A stretch of 15,957 nt of DNA from Oscillospiraceae bacterium (GCA_017505505.1 JAFVPA010000035.1:1-15957), one strand, 5' to 3'. Positions 6,484-14,468 are shown, numbered from the stretch's first letter. Program-made: numbers and translations. The notes: generated by a model not told the origin, from the sequence alone.

Positions 6484-7542
6484 ATGAAAAAGCTGATTTC
6501 CCTGCTGCTGGTCCTGGCTATGGCTCTGACCCTGGTCGCTTGCGGCGGCAAGACTGAAGCTCCCGCTGAGACCCAGGCTGCTGCAGAGGCTCCCGCTGCT
6601 GCTCCCGAGGCCCCCGCTGCTGAAGTCACCACTTACGATGTCGGTGTTGCTATCTACCAGTACAACGACAACTTCATGACCCTGTACCGTCAGGAGATCG
6701 AAGCCTACTTCAAGACCCTGGAGACCGACACTGTTAAGTACAACATCACCATGGTCGACTCCAAGAACGACATGGCTGAGCAGACCAACCAGATCGATAC
6801 CTTCATCACCCAGGGCATGGACGTCATCATCCTGAACCTGGTCCAGACTTCCTCTGCCGAAGTCCTGATCGACAAGATCGTCGCTGCTGACATCCCCCTG
6901 GTTCTGATCAACCGTGAGCCCCTGGGTGAGACCGACGAGTCCTACCCCGGCATCATCAACAACCCCACCGTCTGCTACGTCGGTGCTGACGCTCGTCAGT
7001 CCGGTACCTACCAGGGTGAGATCGTCCTGGCTCTGGACGACAAGGGCGACGTCAACGGCAATGGCAAGGTTGACTACGTCATGATCATCGGTGACCCCGA
7101 GAACCCCGATGCTCAGTACCGTACTGAGTTCTCCATCAAGGCTCTGACCGACGCTGGTGTCGAGGTCAACTGCCTGGTTTCCAACGTTGGTAACTGGGAT
7201 CAGACCAAGGGCCAGGAAATCGCTGCTGCTGCTCTGGCACAGTTCGGCGATGAGATCGACGTGATCTTCTGCAACAACGACGGCATGGCTCTGGGCGCTG
7301 CCGCCGCTATCGAGGCTGCTGGCCGCGTTGTCGGCGAAGACATCTACCTGCTGGGTGTTGACGCTCTGGACGAGTGCCAGGAGATGGTCCAGGCCGGCAC
7401 CATGACCGGTACTGTTCTGAACGACCACATCGGTCAGTCCCACGCTGCTGTTGATGTCGCTGTCAAGGCTCTGAACGGCGAAGCTATCGACAACTACTAC
7501 TGGGTTGATTACCTGAAGGTCGACGCTGCTTACTTCGGCTAA
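6484..7542 (+). CDS. mglB: Galactose/glucose ABC transporter substrate-binding lipoprotein MglB
   Basis: This is the extracellular sugar-binding component of the Mgl importer, delivering galactose/glucose-type sugars to MglC. It has 352 residues. The start at 6484 follows AGGAGGAACACAA; an upstream in-frame ATG at 6403 lies in the leader and lacks a ribosome site. The signal peptide MKKLISLLLVLAMALTLVAC has a lipobox (LVAC, Cys20), and an Ala/Pro/Glu-rich linker follows to about residue 50. The periplasmic-binding fold begins at VGVAIYQYNDNFM, as in MglB. The segment DVNGNGKVDYV matches the EF-hand-like calcium loop of the galactose-binding protein, and IIGDPENPDAQYRT and VFGVDAL-like LLGVDALDE are further family features. 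The codons are highly biased, indicating strong expression. First gene of mglBAC plus a small fourth gene. Exact sugar specificity is inferred from the family. Confidence 0.9.
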   Translation: MKKLISLLLVLAMALTLVACGGKTEAPAETQAAAEAPAAAPEAPAAEVTTYDVGVAIYQYNDNFMTLYRQEIEAYFKTLETDTVKYNITMVDSKNDMAEQTNQIDTFITQGMDVIILNLVQTSSAEVLIDKIVAADIPLVLINREPLGETDESYPGIINNPTVCYVGADARQSGTYQGEIVLALDDKGDVNGNGKVDYVMIIGDPENPDAQYRTEFSIKALTDAGVEVNCLVSNVGNWDQTKGQEIAAAALAQFGDEIDVIFCNNDGMALGAAAAIEAAGRVVGEDIYLLGVDALDECQEMVQAGTMTGTVLNDHIGQSHAAVDVAVKALNGEAIDNYYWVDYLKVDAAYFG

Positions 7543-7563
7543 GCATAAGCTTTAACCACTTGC

Positions 7564-7587
7564 GGGTGGGCTGGAAACAGCCCACCC
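7564..7587 (+). terminator. Intercistronic hairpin between mglB and mglA
   Basis: The 10-bp perfect stem GGGTGGGCTG/CAGCCCACCC has a GAAA tetraloop 21 bases after the mglB stop. Only CCTTTGG follows, so it is likely a partial terminator or 3'-protective structure that leaves mglB mRNA more abundant than mglA/mglC. The remaining bases to 7693 hold a mglA leader with no gene. Confidence 0.55.
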
Positions 7588-7693
7588 CTTTGGCCGAAAA
7601 TCCGGCTTGGTTTGAGCGGAGAGCGGAATGGCTCCGTTTTCCGCTGAGACTAAGAGAATGGTCTTATATATAAGGAGATTGGAGGTCTGCTTT

Positions 7694-9211
7694 ATGAACG
7701 AGTACCGCTTGGAAATGCGCGGTGTCTGCAAATCATTCCCCGGCGTTAAGGCCCTGGATCATGCACAGCTGTGTCTGCGTCCCGGCAAGGTTCATGCCCT
7801 GATGGGTGAGAACGGCGCAGGTAAGTCTACGCTCATGAAGTGTATGTTCGGCATCTATTCGATGGACGAAGGCGAAGTCATTTACGAGGGCCAGAAGGTC
7901 AGTATCAAGGATCCTCTGGAAGCACTGAAAATGGGTATTGCCATGGTCCACCAGGAGCTGCAGCCCATTCCCGCCCGTACCATCGGCGAGAATATCTTCC
8001 TGGGCCGCTACCCCATGAAGAAATTCCTGGGCGTGATTCCTGTCGTTGATCACGACAAGATGTATGCCGACACTGCTGAGCTGCTGAAGAAGGTCCGCAT
8101 GAACTTTAATCCCCGGCAGATGCTGGGTGAGCTGTCCGTTTCTCAGATGCAGTCTGTGGAAATTGCAAAGGCTGTTTCCGCCAACTGTAAGGTTCTGATT
8201 CTGGACGAGCCCACTTCTTCCCTGACCTCCAATGAGGTCGAGGCCCTGTTCCGGATCATTGAGGATCTGAAGGCAGAAGGCGTTGCCATCGTCTACATCT
8301 CTCACAAGATGGATGAAATTCTGCGTATTTCCGATGAAGTTACCATCATGCGTGACGGTCAGTACATCGGCACTTGGGACTGTGCAGGCCTGACTACCGA
8401 CTTCATCATTTCCAAGATGGTCGGCCGTGAACTGACCAATCTGTATCCTCCCCGCAATAATGTTCCCGGTGATGTGGTGTTTGAGGTTGAAAACTTCACC
8501 TCCATCAATCCCCGGTCCTTCCGCAATGTGAATTTCAATGTCCGCAAGGGCGAAATTCTGGGCGTGGCCGGTCTGGTTGGTGCCCAGCGTACCGAGCTGA
8601 TGGAAGGCCTGTTCGGTATCCGCAGCCATACCACCGGTACCATCAAGTACCAGGGCAAGGAGCTGGTCATCAAGCGTCCCAAGGATGCCATTGACCAGGG
8701 TATCGCAATGCTGACGGAAGACCGCCGTGCTACCGGTATTATGGGTGTTCTGAGTATTGCCGATAACATTTCCGTTGCCTCTCTGAAGCAGTATCTGGAC
8801 TTCGGCTTTGTGCTGAACAATAAGAAGGTGGAAGACCTGGTCCAGGAGAATGTCAAGAAGATGAACATCAAGACGCCCTCCTCCAAGACCCAGATCAAGA
8901 GCCTGTCCGGCGGTAACCAGCAGAAGGTTCTGATCGGCCGCTGGCTGGCCAACAATCCCGATGTTCTGATTCTGGACGAGCCTACCCGTGGTATCGACGT
9001 TGGTGCCAAATATGAGATCTACTGCATTATCGAAGAGCTGGCCCGCTCCGGCAAGAGCATCATCATGATCTCTTCTGAAATGGCTGAGCTGATCGGTATG
9101 TCTGACCGGATCATGGTCATGTGCGATGGCCGTGTCACCGGCTTCATTGACGGCAAGGATGCCAACCAGGAAAACATTATGGAACTGGCAACCCAGTTTG
9201 AGACAGTATAA
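7694..9211 (+). CDS. mglA: Sugar ABC transporter ATP-binding protein MglA
   Basis: This is the cytosolic double-domain ATPase that powers the Mgl importer. It has 505 residues, the usual length. The start at 7694 follows TTGGAGG with 8 bases spacing; the 22-residue in-frame extension to 7628 lacks a ribosome site. The N-terminal domain has Walker A GENGAGKST (38-46), a Mgl-type signature LSVSQMQ in place of LSGGQ, and Walker B VLILDEPTSSLT. The C-terminal domain has the degenerate Walker A region GLVGAQRTE usual in the RbsA/MglA family, an intact LSGGNQQK signature, and LILDEPTRGIDVGAK. It lies between mglB and mglC in a single operon, 19 bases before mglC. The RbsA/MglA family assignment is secure, and the MglA call rests mainly on the MglB neighbour. 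Confidence 0.92.
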   Translation: MNEYRLEMRGVCKSFPGVKALDHAQLCLRPGKVHALMGENGAGKSTLMKCMFGIYSMDEGEVIYEGQKVSIKDPLEALKMGIAMVHQELQPIPARTIGENIFLGRYPMKKFLGVIPVVDHDKMYADTAELLKKVRMNFNPRQMLGELSVSQMQSVEIAKAVSANCKVLILDEPTSSLTSNEVEALFRIIEDLKAEGVAIVYISHKMDEILRISDEVTIMRDGQYIGTWDCAGLTTDFIISKMVGRELTNLYPPRNNVPGDVVFEVENFTSINPRSFRNVNFNVRKGEILGVAGLVGAQRTELMEGLFGIRSHTTGTIKYQGKELVIKRPKDAIDQGIAMLTEDRRATGIMGVLSIADNISVASLKQYLDFGFVLNNKKVEDLVQENVKKMNIKTPSSKTQIKSLSGGNQQKVLIGRWLANNPDVLILDEPTRGIDVGAKYEIYCIIEELARSGKSIIMISSEMAELIGMSDRIMVMCDGRVTGFIDGKDANQENIMELATQFETV

Positions 9212-9230
9212 GCTAGGAGGATAAAATACA

Positions 9231-10244
9231 ATGAAAACGAAGATGAGCATTCCTCAGAGAATCGTTGCCTATGTCAAGGGCAACCCCATCGTTGTCATGA
9301 TGGCTCTGGTCAGCATTGTTGTGGGCTTCACCATTCCCAACTTCTTCTCTCTGAATAACTTCAACGTTCTGATGGGCAACACCACCATCCGTTTCCTGAT
9401 CGCACTGGGTGTTTCCGGCTGTCTGATCACCAAGGGTACCGACCTGTCTGCAGGCCGTCAGGCTGCTCTGGCCGCTACTCTGACCGGCGTCATGGTCCAG
9501 CGTGCTGACTATGCTTCCCGTCTGTTCTCCTGGATGCCCGAGATGAACATGTGGGTCGTTCTGCTGATCGTCCTGGCTATTGGTGCTGCACTGGGTTCCA
9601 TCACCGGTTCCATCATTGCCTATCTGAAGGTTCCCCCCTTCATCGCAACTCTGGGTATCCAGACCATCGTTTACGGCTTCAACCTGATCTACACCAATGC
9701 CCAGCCCATCGGCGGCTTCAGCCAGCCCTTCAAGGATTTCTTCAACTGGAAGGTTTTTGCCTTTGGTGATTTCAAGGGCTTCTCCGGCTATATCCTGTTC
9801 GCCCTGTTCTTCGGTGTCCTGTTCTGGTTCCTGTACAACAAGACCACCCACGGTAAGTACATGTACGCCATCGGCGGCAACGAGAATGCTGCTGAGGTTT
9901 CCGGTGTCAATGTCCGCCGCAGCCTGACCACCATCTACATGATCGCCGGTATGATGTACGCTTTCGCAGGCTTCCTGATGACCGGTAAGTCCGGCGGCGC
10001 ATCTGCCTCCATGGGCGTTTCCTACGAGCTGGAAGCCATCGCCGGCTGTACCATCGGCGGTGTCTCCACCACCGGCGGTATCGGTACCGTTGGCGGCATC
10101 CTGGTCGGTGTTCTGGTCTTTGAGCTGCTGAAGATCATCATGCAGTTCATCGGCGTTGACCCCAACTACAACTATATCGTTCAGGGTCTGGTCGTCATCA
10201 CCGCTGTTGCTATGGATATCCGTAAGTACGTGGCCAAGAAGTAA
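9231..10244 (+). CDS. mglC: Sugar ABC transporter permease MglC
   Basis: This is the membrane channel of the Mgl importer, a member of the ribose/galactose permease family (BPD_transp_2 type). It has 337 residues with multiple hydrophobic segments, beginning with IVVMMALVSIVVGFTIPNFF. The conserved region ITKGTDLSAGRQAALAATL corresponds to the family's ...GIDLSVG... stretch. Late motifs include GGNENAAEVSGVNV and AGCTIGGVSTTGGIGTVGG. The start follows AGGAGG with 10 bases spacing. It is encoded immediately after mglA. Its TAA stop overlaps the ATG of the next small gene (TAATG), which implies translational coupling. Confidence 0.92.
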   Translation: MKTKMSIPQRIVAYVKGNPIVVMMALVSIVVGFTIPNFFSLNNFNVLMGNTTIRFLIALGVSGCLITKGTDLSAGRQAALAATLTGVMVQRADYASRLFSWMPEMNMWVVLLIVLAIGAALGSITGSIIAYLKVPPFIATLGIQTIVYGFNLIYTNAQPIGGFSQPFKDFFNWKVFAFGDFKGFSGYILFALFFGVLFWFLYNKTTHGKYMYAIGGNENAAEVSGVNVRRSLTTIYMIAGMMYAFAGFLMTGKSGGASASMGVSYELEAIAGCTIGGVSTTGGIGTVGGILVGVLVFELLKIIMQFIGVDPNYNYIVQGLVVITAVAMDIRKYVAKK

Positions 10245-10471
10245 TGGACAACGAAAAGACCCTCCCCGAAACAGAAGAAACCAATGCTCCTCAGAATGAG
10301 GAAAAAGCAAAGAATTTATGGCAGATCCAGAAAGAGAGCTGGTACGATAAGATTCCGCTGAGCCTTAAGCAGCTGGATACCATTGTTGTTGTCTGCTGGA
10401 TCGCGATCGTGATCCTGATCGTGGTCATCGCACTGGATGCTATGGATATTTTCAATCCCTTTGGTTACTAA
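10244..10471 (+). CDS. Small single-pass membrane protein co-translated with mglC
   Basis: This is a 75-residue protein with no function that I can name. The N-terminal 24 residues are rich in Glu, Asn, Pro and Lys and look disordered and cytosolic. A motif of mixed character, NLWQIQKESWYDKIPLSLKQ, precedes a single hydrophobic helix of about 19 residues (46-64, TIVVVCWIAIVILIVVIAL), and the tail DAMDIFNPFGY follows. There is no signal peptidase site, so it should stay anchored with the N-terminus inside or outside depending on charge; the Lys-rich pre-helix segment favours an inside N-terminus. The start codon overlaps the mglC stop by one base and a terminator follows at once, so it is the fourth gene of the mgl operon. 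It may be an accessory subunit of the importer (inference). Confidence 0.75.
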   Translation: MDNEKTLPETEETNAPQNEEKAKNLWQIQKESWYDKIPLSLKQLDTIVVVCWIAIVILIVVIALDAMDIFNPFGY

Positions 10472-10508
10472 AAAACAGCAGGGCGCACAAATTGTGCGCC
10501 CTGTTTTT
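10471..10508 (+). terminator. Terminator of the mgl operon
   Basis: AAAAACAG then GGGCGCAC (10481-10488) pairs with GTGCGCCC (10494-10501), followed by TGTTTTTGT. It starts right at the stop codon of the small gene. The 98 bases from 10509 to the next gene hold its upstream region; no clear promoter pair was found there. Confidence 0.9.
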
Positions 10509-10606
10509 GTAAAAAATTGACTGGTAAAAACTGGTATATCCATTGCCTTTTTTTGTCTGTTGTGATATGCTTACGATAACGATTACGAAAAAAGGGGGGA
10601 CAGCAG

Positions 10607-11125
10607 ATGGAATTCAACGATGTGTATGACGAAAACCGAAATCTGACGGGAAAAGTTCATAAACGGGGCACCCATTGGGAGCCGGGAGAATACGGCGTAG
10701 TCGTATGCGTCTGGGTCTACGATGGCCGGGGACATCTGCTTCTTACCAGAAGGGCGAAGGGAAAAAGCTTTGCCGGTACCTGGGAAAATTCCGGCGGTGC
10801 TGTCCAGACCGGGGAGACCAGCCGCCAGGCTATTGCCCGGGAGCTATTCGAGGAGACCGGGATCAAGGCCGACCCGGAGGAATTTGAACTGCTGGATACC
10901 GATAAGGAACGGAATATGTTCTACGACCATTACTGCCTGAAGCGCCGGACCCGGCTGAAGGATATTGTTTTGCTTCCCGGGGAAACGGATGATGTGATGT
11001 GGGCCAGCTTTGGGAAGATCCATTGGATGATCCGTACCGGTAAGATCTGCAAGATCATTGGCCACCAGTTCCGCCGGCAGGAGAAGGCTCTGCGTTTGCG
11101 CAATATGCCTAAGTTTGGTAAGTGA
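10607..11125 (+). CDS. Nudix hydrolase
   Basis: This is a cytosolic hydrolase of nucleoside-diphosphate-linked or related pyrophosphate compounds; the substrate is unknown. It has 172 residues. The Nudix box is complete: Gly64, five residues, Glu70, seven residues, RELFEETGI (78-86). The N-terminal pattern (DVYDENRNLTGK ... RGTHWEPGEYGVVVCVWVYDGRGHLLLTRRA) matches the subgroup resembling isopentenyl-diphosphate isomerase and YfcD, which begins with a 'DVYDE...G' segment. The start follows AAAAGGGGGGACAGCAG, a G-rich ribosome site. It has no operon partners: a terminator lies upstream and a separate promoter precedes the next gene. Confidence 0.9.
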   Translation: MEFNDVYDENRNLTGKVHKRGTHWEPGEYGVVVCVWVYDGRGHLLLTRRAKGKSFAGTWENSGGAVQTGETSRQAIARELFEETGIKADPEEFELLDTDKERNMFYDHYCLKRRTRLKDIVLLPGETDDVMWASFGKIHWMIRTGKICKIIGHQFRRQEKALRLRNMPKFGK

Positions 11126-11154
11126 ATTTTGGATATCGTTTGCCGGAAATTTTC

Positions 11155-11183
11155 TTGCAATTCTCGTAGTACCGGGGTATAAT
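11155..11183 (+). promoter_or_regulatory. Promoter of the phosphoribosyltransferase-like gene
   Basis: TTGCAA (11155-11160), 17-base spacer and consensus TATAAT (11178-11183), leaving a leader of roughly 95 bases. Confidence 0.75.
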
Positions 11184-11190
11184 CAAAAAA

Positions 11191-11228
11191 AGCGTTTTTC
11201 AGGTGTCCGGCGAAACGCTTTGCGCCGG
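11191..11228 (+). promoter_or_regulatory. Two mutually exclusive hairpins in the leader
   Basis: AGCGTTT (11191-11197) can pair with AAACGCT (11213-11219). Alternatively CCGGCG (11207-11212) can pair with CGCCGG (11223-11228), which uses the right arm of the first hairpin as its loop. The layout resembles a switch, but no T-tract typical of an attenuator directly follows. The function is unknown. Confidence 0.3.
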
Positions 11229-11284
11229 ATGATTGAAAAATGCTTTATTTTTTCCATAAATTCAAGAAAATGGAGGAAGAATCT

Positions 11285-11920
11285 ATGATCCAGCTCGTTA
11301 AACTGCCTGTTAAGCGCGGCAATGCGCCTCTGCGTATTGCAAAGGGCCACTTTGTGACCAACCATTCTCATATCAATTATTATATTGACATCACCTACCA
11401 GAAGACCCGTTTGTCTGAGGCTCGTGACAGTGCTTATCAGCTGGTTTCTAATTTTATCAACGATACCCCTGTGGATACCATCCTGTGCCTGGACGGTACG
11501 GCTGTTCTGGGTACCTGCATCGCCGACGAACTGACCAAGTCCGGCTTCCGCACCATCAATGCCCACCAGACCATTTATGTTGTGGAGCCTGAATACAACG
11601 CAAATTCCCAGATCATTTTCCGGGACAACATTCAGCCTATGATCCGTGGCAAGCACGTGCTGGTGCTGATGGCTTCCGTTACCACCGGTTTCACGGCCAA
11701 GCGTTCCATTGAGGCAATCGAGTATTACGGCGGCCGGGTGGCCGGTGTTGCCGCGATCTACCGTGCAGTGGATCAAATTGGAAATTATCCTGTCCGCTCC
11801 ATTTATTCCGTGGAAGATCTGCCGGATTATCAGAGCTATGATTATCATGACTGCCCCTACTGCAAGGCTGGCAAGAAGGTAGACGCCCTGGTCAACAGCT
11901 TCGGCTACTCCTCACTGTAA
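11285..11920 (+). CDS. Phosphoribosyltransferase-fold protein with altered PRPP loop
   Basis: This is a 211-residue protein of the type I phosphoribosyltransferase fold, usually annotated as orotate phosphoribosyltransferase-like. The start at 11285 follows GGAGG with 8 bases spacing; an in-frame extension to 11240 has no ribosome site. The fold signature is VDTILCLDGTAVLGTCIADEL (63-83) followed by HVLVLMASVTTGFTAKRSIEAIEYYGG (124-150). This is the PRPP loop, but the usual acidic pair before xxTTG is replaced by Met129-Ala130. Near the end DYHDCPYCKAGKKVD carries CPYC (190-193), which could bind metal. An FRDNIQPMIRGKHV segment precedes the loop. It is monocistronic with its own promoter and terminator. 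Catalytic activity is doubtful without the acidic residues; it may be a regulator or bind another ligand (inference). Confidence 0.8.
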   Translation: MIQLVKLPVKRGNAPLRIAKGHFVTNHSHINYYIDITYQKTRLSEARDSAYQLVSNFINDTPVDTILCLDGTAVLGTCIADELTKSGFRTINAHQTIYVVEPEYNANSQIIFRDNIQPMIRGKHVLVLMASVTTGFTAKRSIEAIEYYGGRVAGVAAIYRAVDQIGNYPVRSIYSVEDLPDYQSYDYHDCPYCKAGKKVDALVNSFGYSSL

Positions 11921-11928
11921 GAAAACGT

Positions 11929-11962
11929 ATCCCGCTCCATTTAAAAGGGAGCGGGATTTTTT
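11929..11962 (+). terminator. Terminator after the phosphoribosyltransferase-like gene
   Basis: ATCCCGCTCC (11929-11938) pairs with GGAGCGGGAT (11948-11957), followed by TTTTTTCG. The Rho-independent form is clear. Confidence 0.9.
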
Positions 11963-12036
11963 CGTTTCCGGGCAAGAATGGACAAAAAGCAGTAAACAAG
12001 ATCCATAAAATTTTAACCCCGTTTTCGGGCAAAATG

Positions 12037-12050
12037 TGATATGATACAAT
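12037..12050 (+). promoter_or_regulatory. Promoter of the LTA-synthase-like gene (extended -10)
   Basis: TGATATGAT (12037-12045) fits an extended -10 (TGn-TATGAT), and TACAAT (12045-12050) is an alternative -10. No convincing -35 was found at the right distance. Confidence 0.45.
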
Positions 12051-12087
12051 TCTATAGCAATACTGAATTTGCGGAGGTGTATCCTTC

Positions 12088-14097
12088 TTGTTATCAATGA
12101 TACAAAAAGAGGGAAGCGGCTGGAAGCGCACGCTGGCTTGCTTCGGATTTTGGATGTTTGCACTGCTGTTTTGGGAGATCCTGCTCCAGAGTGCCGTGTT
12201 TGGCGGCATCACCGGGAAGTTCGCTTACGCAGTTGGTTTTACCGCTGTTTATGCGCTGGCCATCGCGATGGTTTTGTCCTTCCTGCCCGGAAACGGGAAT
12301 TTTGTGCTGGGACTGGTGCTGAATCTTGTACTTACCCTTCTCTACGGAAGTCAGGTGGTGTACAGGTTTATTTTTGGCACGCTGTATTCCGTGGCCCTGA
12401 TGGAGCAGGGCGGGCAGGCCATGACCTCCTTCTGGCGGGAGACCCTGTCTACTATGCTGGAACGGCTGCCCTGGTTGCTGGCACTGCTGCTTCCGTTGAT
12501 AGCATGGATCCTGCTGCGGCGGTTTGGGCGGAATCTGTTTGGAAAAAGCGGCTGGTTGTGCCGGGGGCTGATGCTCCTGCTGGGCCTGCTGATCTTCCTG
12601 GGAACGGAGCGGGCTCTGGAATGGAAGGGGACAGAACTGTTTTCTGATTATTCTTATTACCACAGCAGTACCATCGCCACCAGCCAGCAGGCCCAGCGCT
12701 TTGGCCTGCTGACCACATTCCGCCTGGAATTGTTTGGTTCCGGACAGGAAGTCCAGGAGCCGTCCTATTACGTTCCCGAAGAGACAGTACCGGCAGAGGA
12801 AGTGGTGGAATACAACGTCATGGACATCGACATGACGGAGCTGAACACCATGACCGAAGACGAAAAAATCCGGGCCATCAATGATTACTGCGCCCAGCTT
12901 ACCGGAACGAATAAAAACGATTACACCGGGATGCTGACAGATTACAACCTGATCCTGATCTGCGGCGAGAGCTTCTCCACAGCGGCCATCCATCCGGAGG
13001 TCACGCCCACACTTTACAAGCTGGCCAGTGAAGGCATTATTTTCAATAATTTCTATAATTCCTTCCCCAACACCACTACTGACGGCGAGTATGCCCTGCT
13101 GCAGGGCCTCTGGCCGGATTCTACCCGGAACAAGCAGGTGTCCAGCCTCTTTGCTTCCCGTGGCAGCTATCTGCCTTTTACTCTGGGAAATGTTTTCCGG
13201 GAGCAGCTGGATGTGCAGTCCTGGGGCTACCACAATTACCGGGGCACCTACTATGGCCGCAACGAATCCCACCCCAATATGGGCTATACCATGCAGTTTG
13301 CCGGGGATGGTATGGAATTTACCACCACCTGGCCGGCTTCGGACTATGAGATGATGCAGCAGTCCGTGGATGACTACATCCACCAGGAGCAATTCCACGC
13401 CTACTACATGACCTTCTCCGGACACTATAAATATGAGACTTCTTCCAATAAGATCGCAGCCCGGAACTGGGAGGCCGTGGAGGACCTGCCTTATGAGAGC
13501 AACGCCGCCAAGGCCTACCTGAGCTGCCATATTGAACTGGATAAGGCTATGGAATATCTGCTGCAGCGGCTGGAAGAGGAGGGAATTGCGGAGAAAACTG
13601 CCATCGTCATTACCGGCGACCACTTCCCCTATGGACTCAGTGACGGGCAATATTCGGATCTGATTGGTTTTGATATCGACCGGTTCTCCAAATATGAATC
13701 CAAGCTGATCTTCTGGGTAGGCGGCCTGGAGGAGGATATCATCGTGGATGAATACTGCTGCAATGTGGACATTCTGCCTACTATTTTAAATCTGTGGGGC
13801 TTTGAATATGATTCCCGCATGCTGGCGGGACGGGATGTGTTTGCTGATGGCGACCATGTGGCGGTGCTGGTGGACAAAAGCTGGCTGACGGATAAGGTCT
13901 GGTTTGACGCGGACAGCGGCGAAGCCCGTTATCTGATAGAGGAAGCGGATGTTCCTGAAAATTACATCGAGAACATGAACAGGCGCATTGCCACACAATT
14001 CTCCATTTCCGCGGATATTCTGAATAAGGCCTACTACAACTTTGTCTTTGACAAGGGGGAAGTGGCCGTGAACCGGCGGGGCTGGAACAGTAAATAA
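12088..14097 (+). CDS. LTA synthase family protein (membrane phosphoglycerol transferase)
   Basis: This is a membrane sulfatase-fold enzyme that moves phosphoglycerol from phosphatidylglycerol to a surface polymer such as lipoteichoic acid or a glycan. It has 669 residues. The start is the TTG at 12088, 10 bases after GGAGG; the ATG at 12097 is 19 bases away and less likely. About five N-terminal membrane helices lie within residues 1-180, then an extracellular catalytic domain follows. Family features are ICGESFS (Glu294, metal ligand), FPNTTTDGEYALLQG (326-340, with the Thr nucleophile expected among 329-331), and the metal motif ITGDHFP (Asp511, His512). It stands alone, flanked by terminators on both sides. 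The exact product (teichoic acid or other) cannot be told from sequence. Confidence 0.88.
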   Translation: MLSMIQKEGSGWKRTLACFGFWMFALLFWEILLQSAVFGGITGKFAYAVGFTAVYALAIAMVLSFLPGNGNFVLGLVLNLVLTLLYGSQVVYRFIFGTLYSVALMEQGGQAMTSFWRETLSTMLERLPWLLALLLPLIAWILLRRFGRNLFGKSGWLCRGLMLLLGLLIFLGTERALEWKGTELFSDYSYYHSSTIATSQQAQRFGLLTTFRLELFGSGQEVQEPSYYVPEETVPAEEVVEYNVMDIDMTELNTMTEDEKIRAINDYCAQLTGTNKNDYTGMLTDYNLILICGESFSTAAIHPEVTPTLYKLASEGIIFNNFYNSFPNTTTDGEYALLQGLWPDSTRNKQVSSLFASRGSYLPFTLGNVFREQLDVQSWGYHNYRGTYYGRNESHPNMGYTMQFAGDGMEFTTTWPASDYEMMQQSVDDYIHQEQFHAYYMTFSGHYKYETSSNKIAARNWEAVEDLPYESNAAKAYLSCHIELDKAMEYLLQRLEEEGIAEKTAIVITGDHFPYGLSDGQYSDLIGFDIDRFSKYESKLIFWVGGLEEDIIVDEYCCNVDILPTILNLWGFEYDSRMLAGRDVFADGDHVAVLVDKSWLTDKVWFDADSGEARYLIEEADVPENYIENMNRRIATQFSISADILNKAYYNFVFDKGEVAVNRRGWNSK

Positions 14098-14109
14098 GGA
14101 ACTGGGATA

Positions 14110-14151
14110 AAAAGCATTAGGGCGGGGGCGTGACCCCGCCCTAATGCTTTT
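14110..14151. terminator. Bidirectional terminator between converging genes
   Basis: The 18-bp perfect stem AAAAGCATTAGGGCGGGG (14110-14127) pairs with 14134-14151 around a 6-base loop. A-tracts and T-tracts sit at both ends, so it serves the LTA-synthase-like gene and the minus-strand small gene. Its GC core resembles the ends of the 4556-4697 element. Confidence 0.85.
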
Positions 14152-14159
14152 GAAGTGCG

Positions 14160-14468
14160 TTATGGCAGGCGGTTTACTTCGGTCATCAGCTGCATACCGG
14201 TCAGAACGCCCTGGGAGAAGGCTTGTAGCTCGTGGGCGATGCACAGGTCGCAGACAGTGGAGAATACGCGGTCGAAGATATCAGGGGAGATAGAGTGAAG
14301 GATTTCACGGAGTTGGGCGAATTGTTTGCGGATGGTTTCTTCGTCAGGACGGTTATGCAGCGTGTATGCGTCGTGCAGTACTTCCATCAGAGAATCCATG
14401 CTGTCGGAAGTCTGGCAGACAAGGTGGTCGTCTAGGTAGTCCAGGACCTGGTCAATGTGGATGGACAT
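14160..14468 (-). CDS. Small helical protein of unknown function
   Basis: This is a 102-residue protein, MSIHIDQVLDYL to NRLP, predicted all-helical and soluble with no signal or membrane segment. The start at 14468 follows AGGAGG with 8 bases spacing. The C-terminal segment CDLCIAHELQAFSQGVLTGMQLMTE resembles the end of small clostridial proteins often linked to phage-like or XRE regulators (DUF6809-type), but the match is weak. It is divergent from an XRE regulator, and the shared promoter region has a strong inverted repeat, so the two are probably a regulated pair. No function is assigned. Confidence 0.75.
   Translation of the reverse strand: MSIHIDQVLDYLDDHLVCQTSDSMDSLMEVLHDAYTLHNRPDEETIRKQFAQLREILHSISPDIFDRVFSTVCDLCIAHELQAFSQGVLTGMQLMTEVNRLP

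Noticed and set aside
6469..7443. Long minus-strand open frame opposite mglB
   Set aside because: It is a shadow of the biased mglB codons; the translated product is a repetitive Val/Asp/Ser/Leu mixture.
7733..9250. Long minus-strand open frame opposite mglA
   Set aside because: It is antisense to a clear ATPase gene with strong codon bias; the peptide is His/Asn/Gln/Leu-rich, low in recognisable motifs, with no ribosome site.
9213..10310. Long minus-strand open frame opposite mglC
   Set aside because: It is a shadow frame rich in Asp, Gly, His and Asn, with no start signal; the other strand encodes a standard permease.
12094..13650. Long minus-strand open frame opposite the LTA-synthase-like gene
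   Set aside because: No motif or ribosome site; the plus strand encodes a complete enzyme with catalytic residues.
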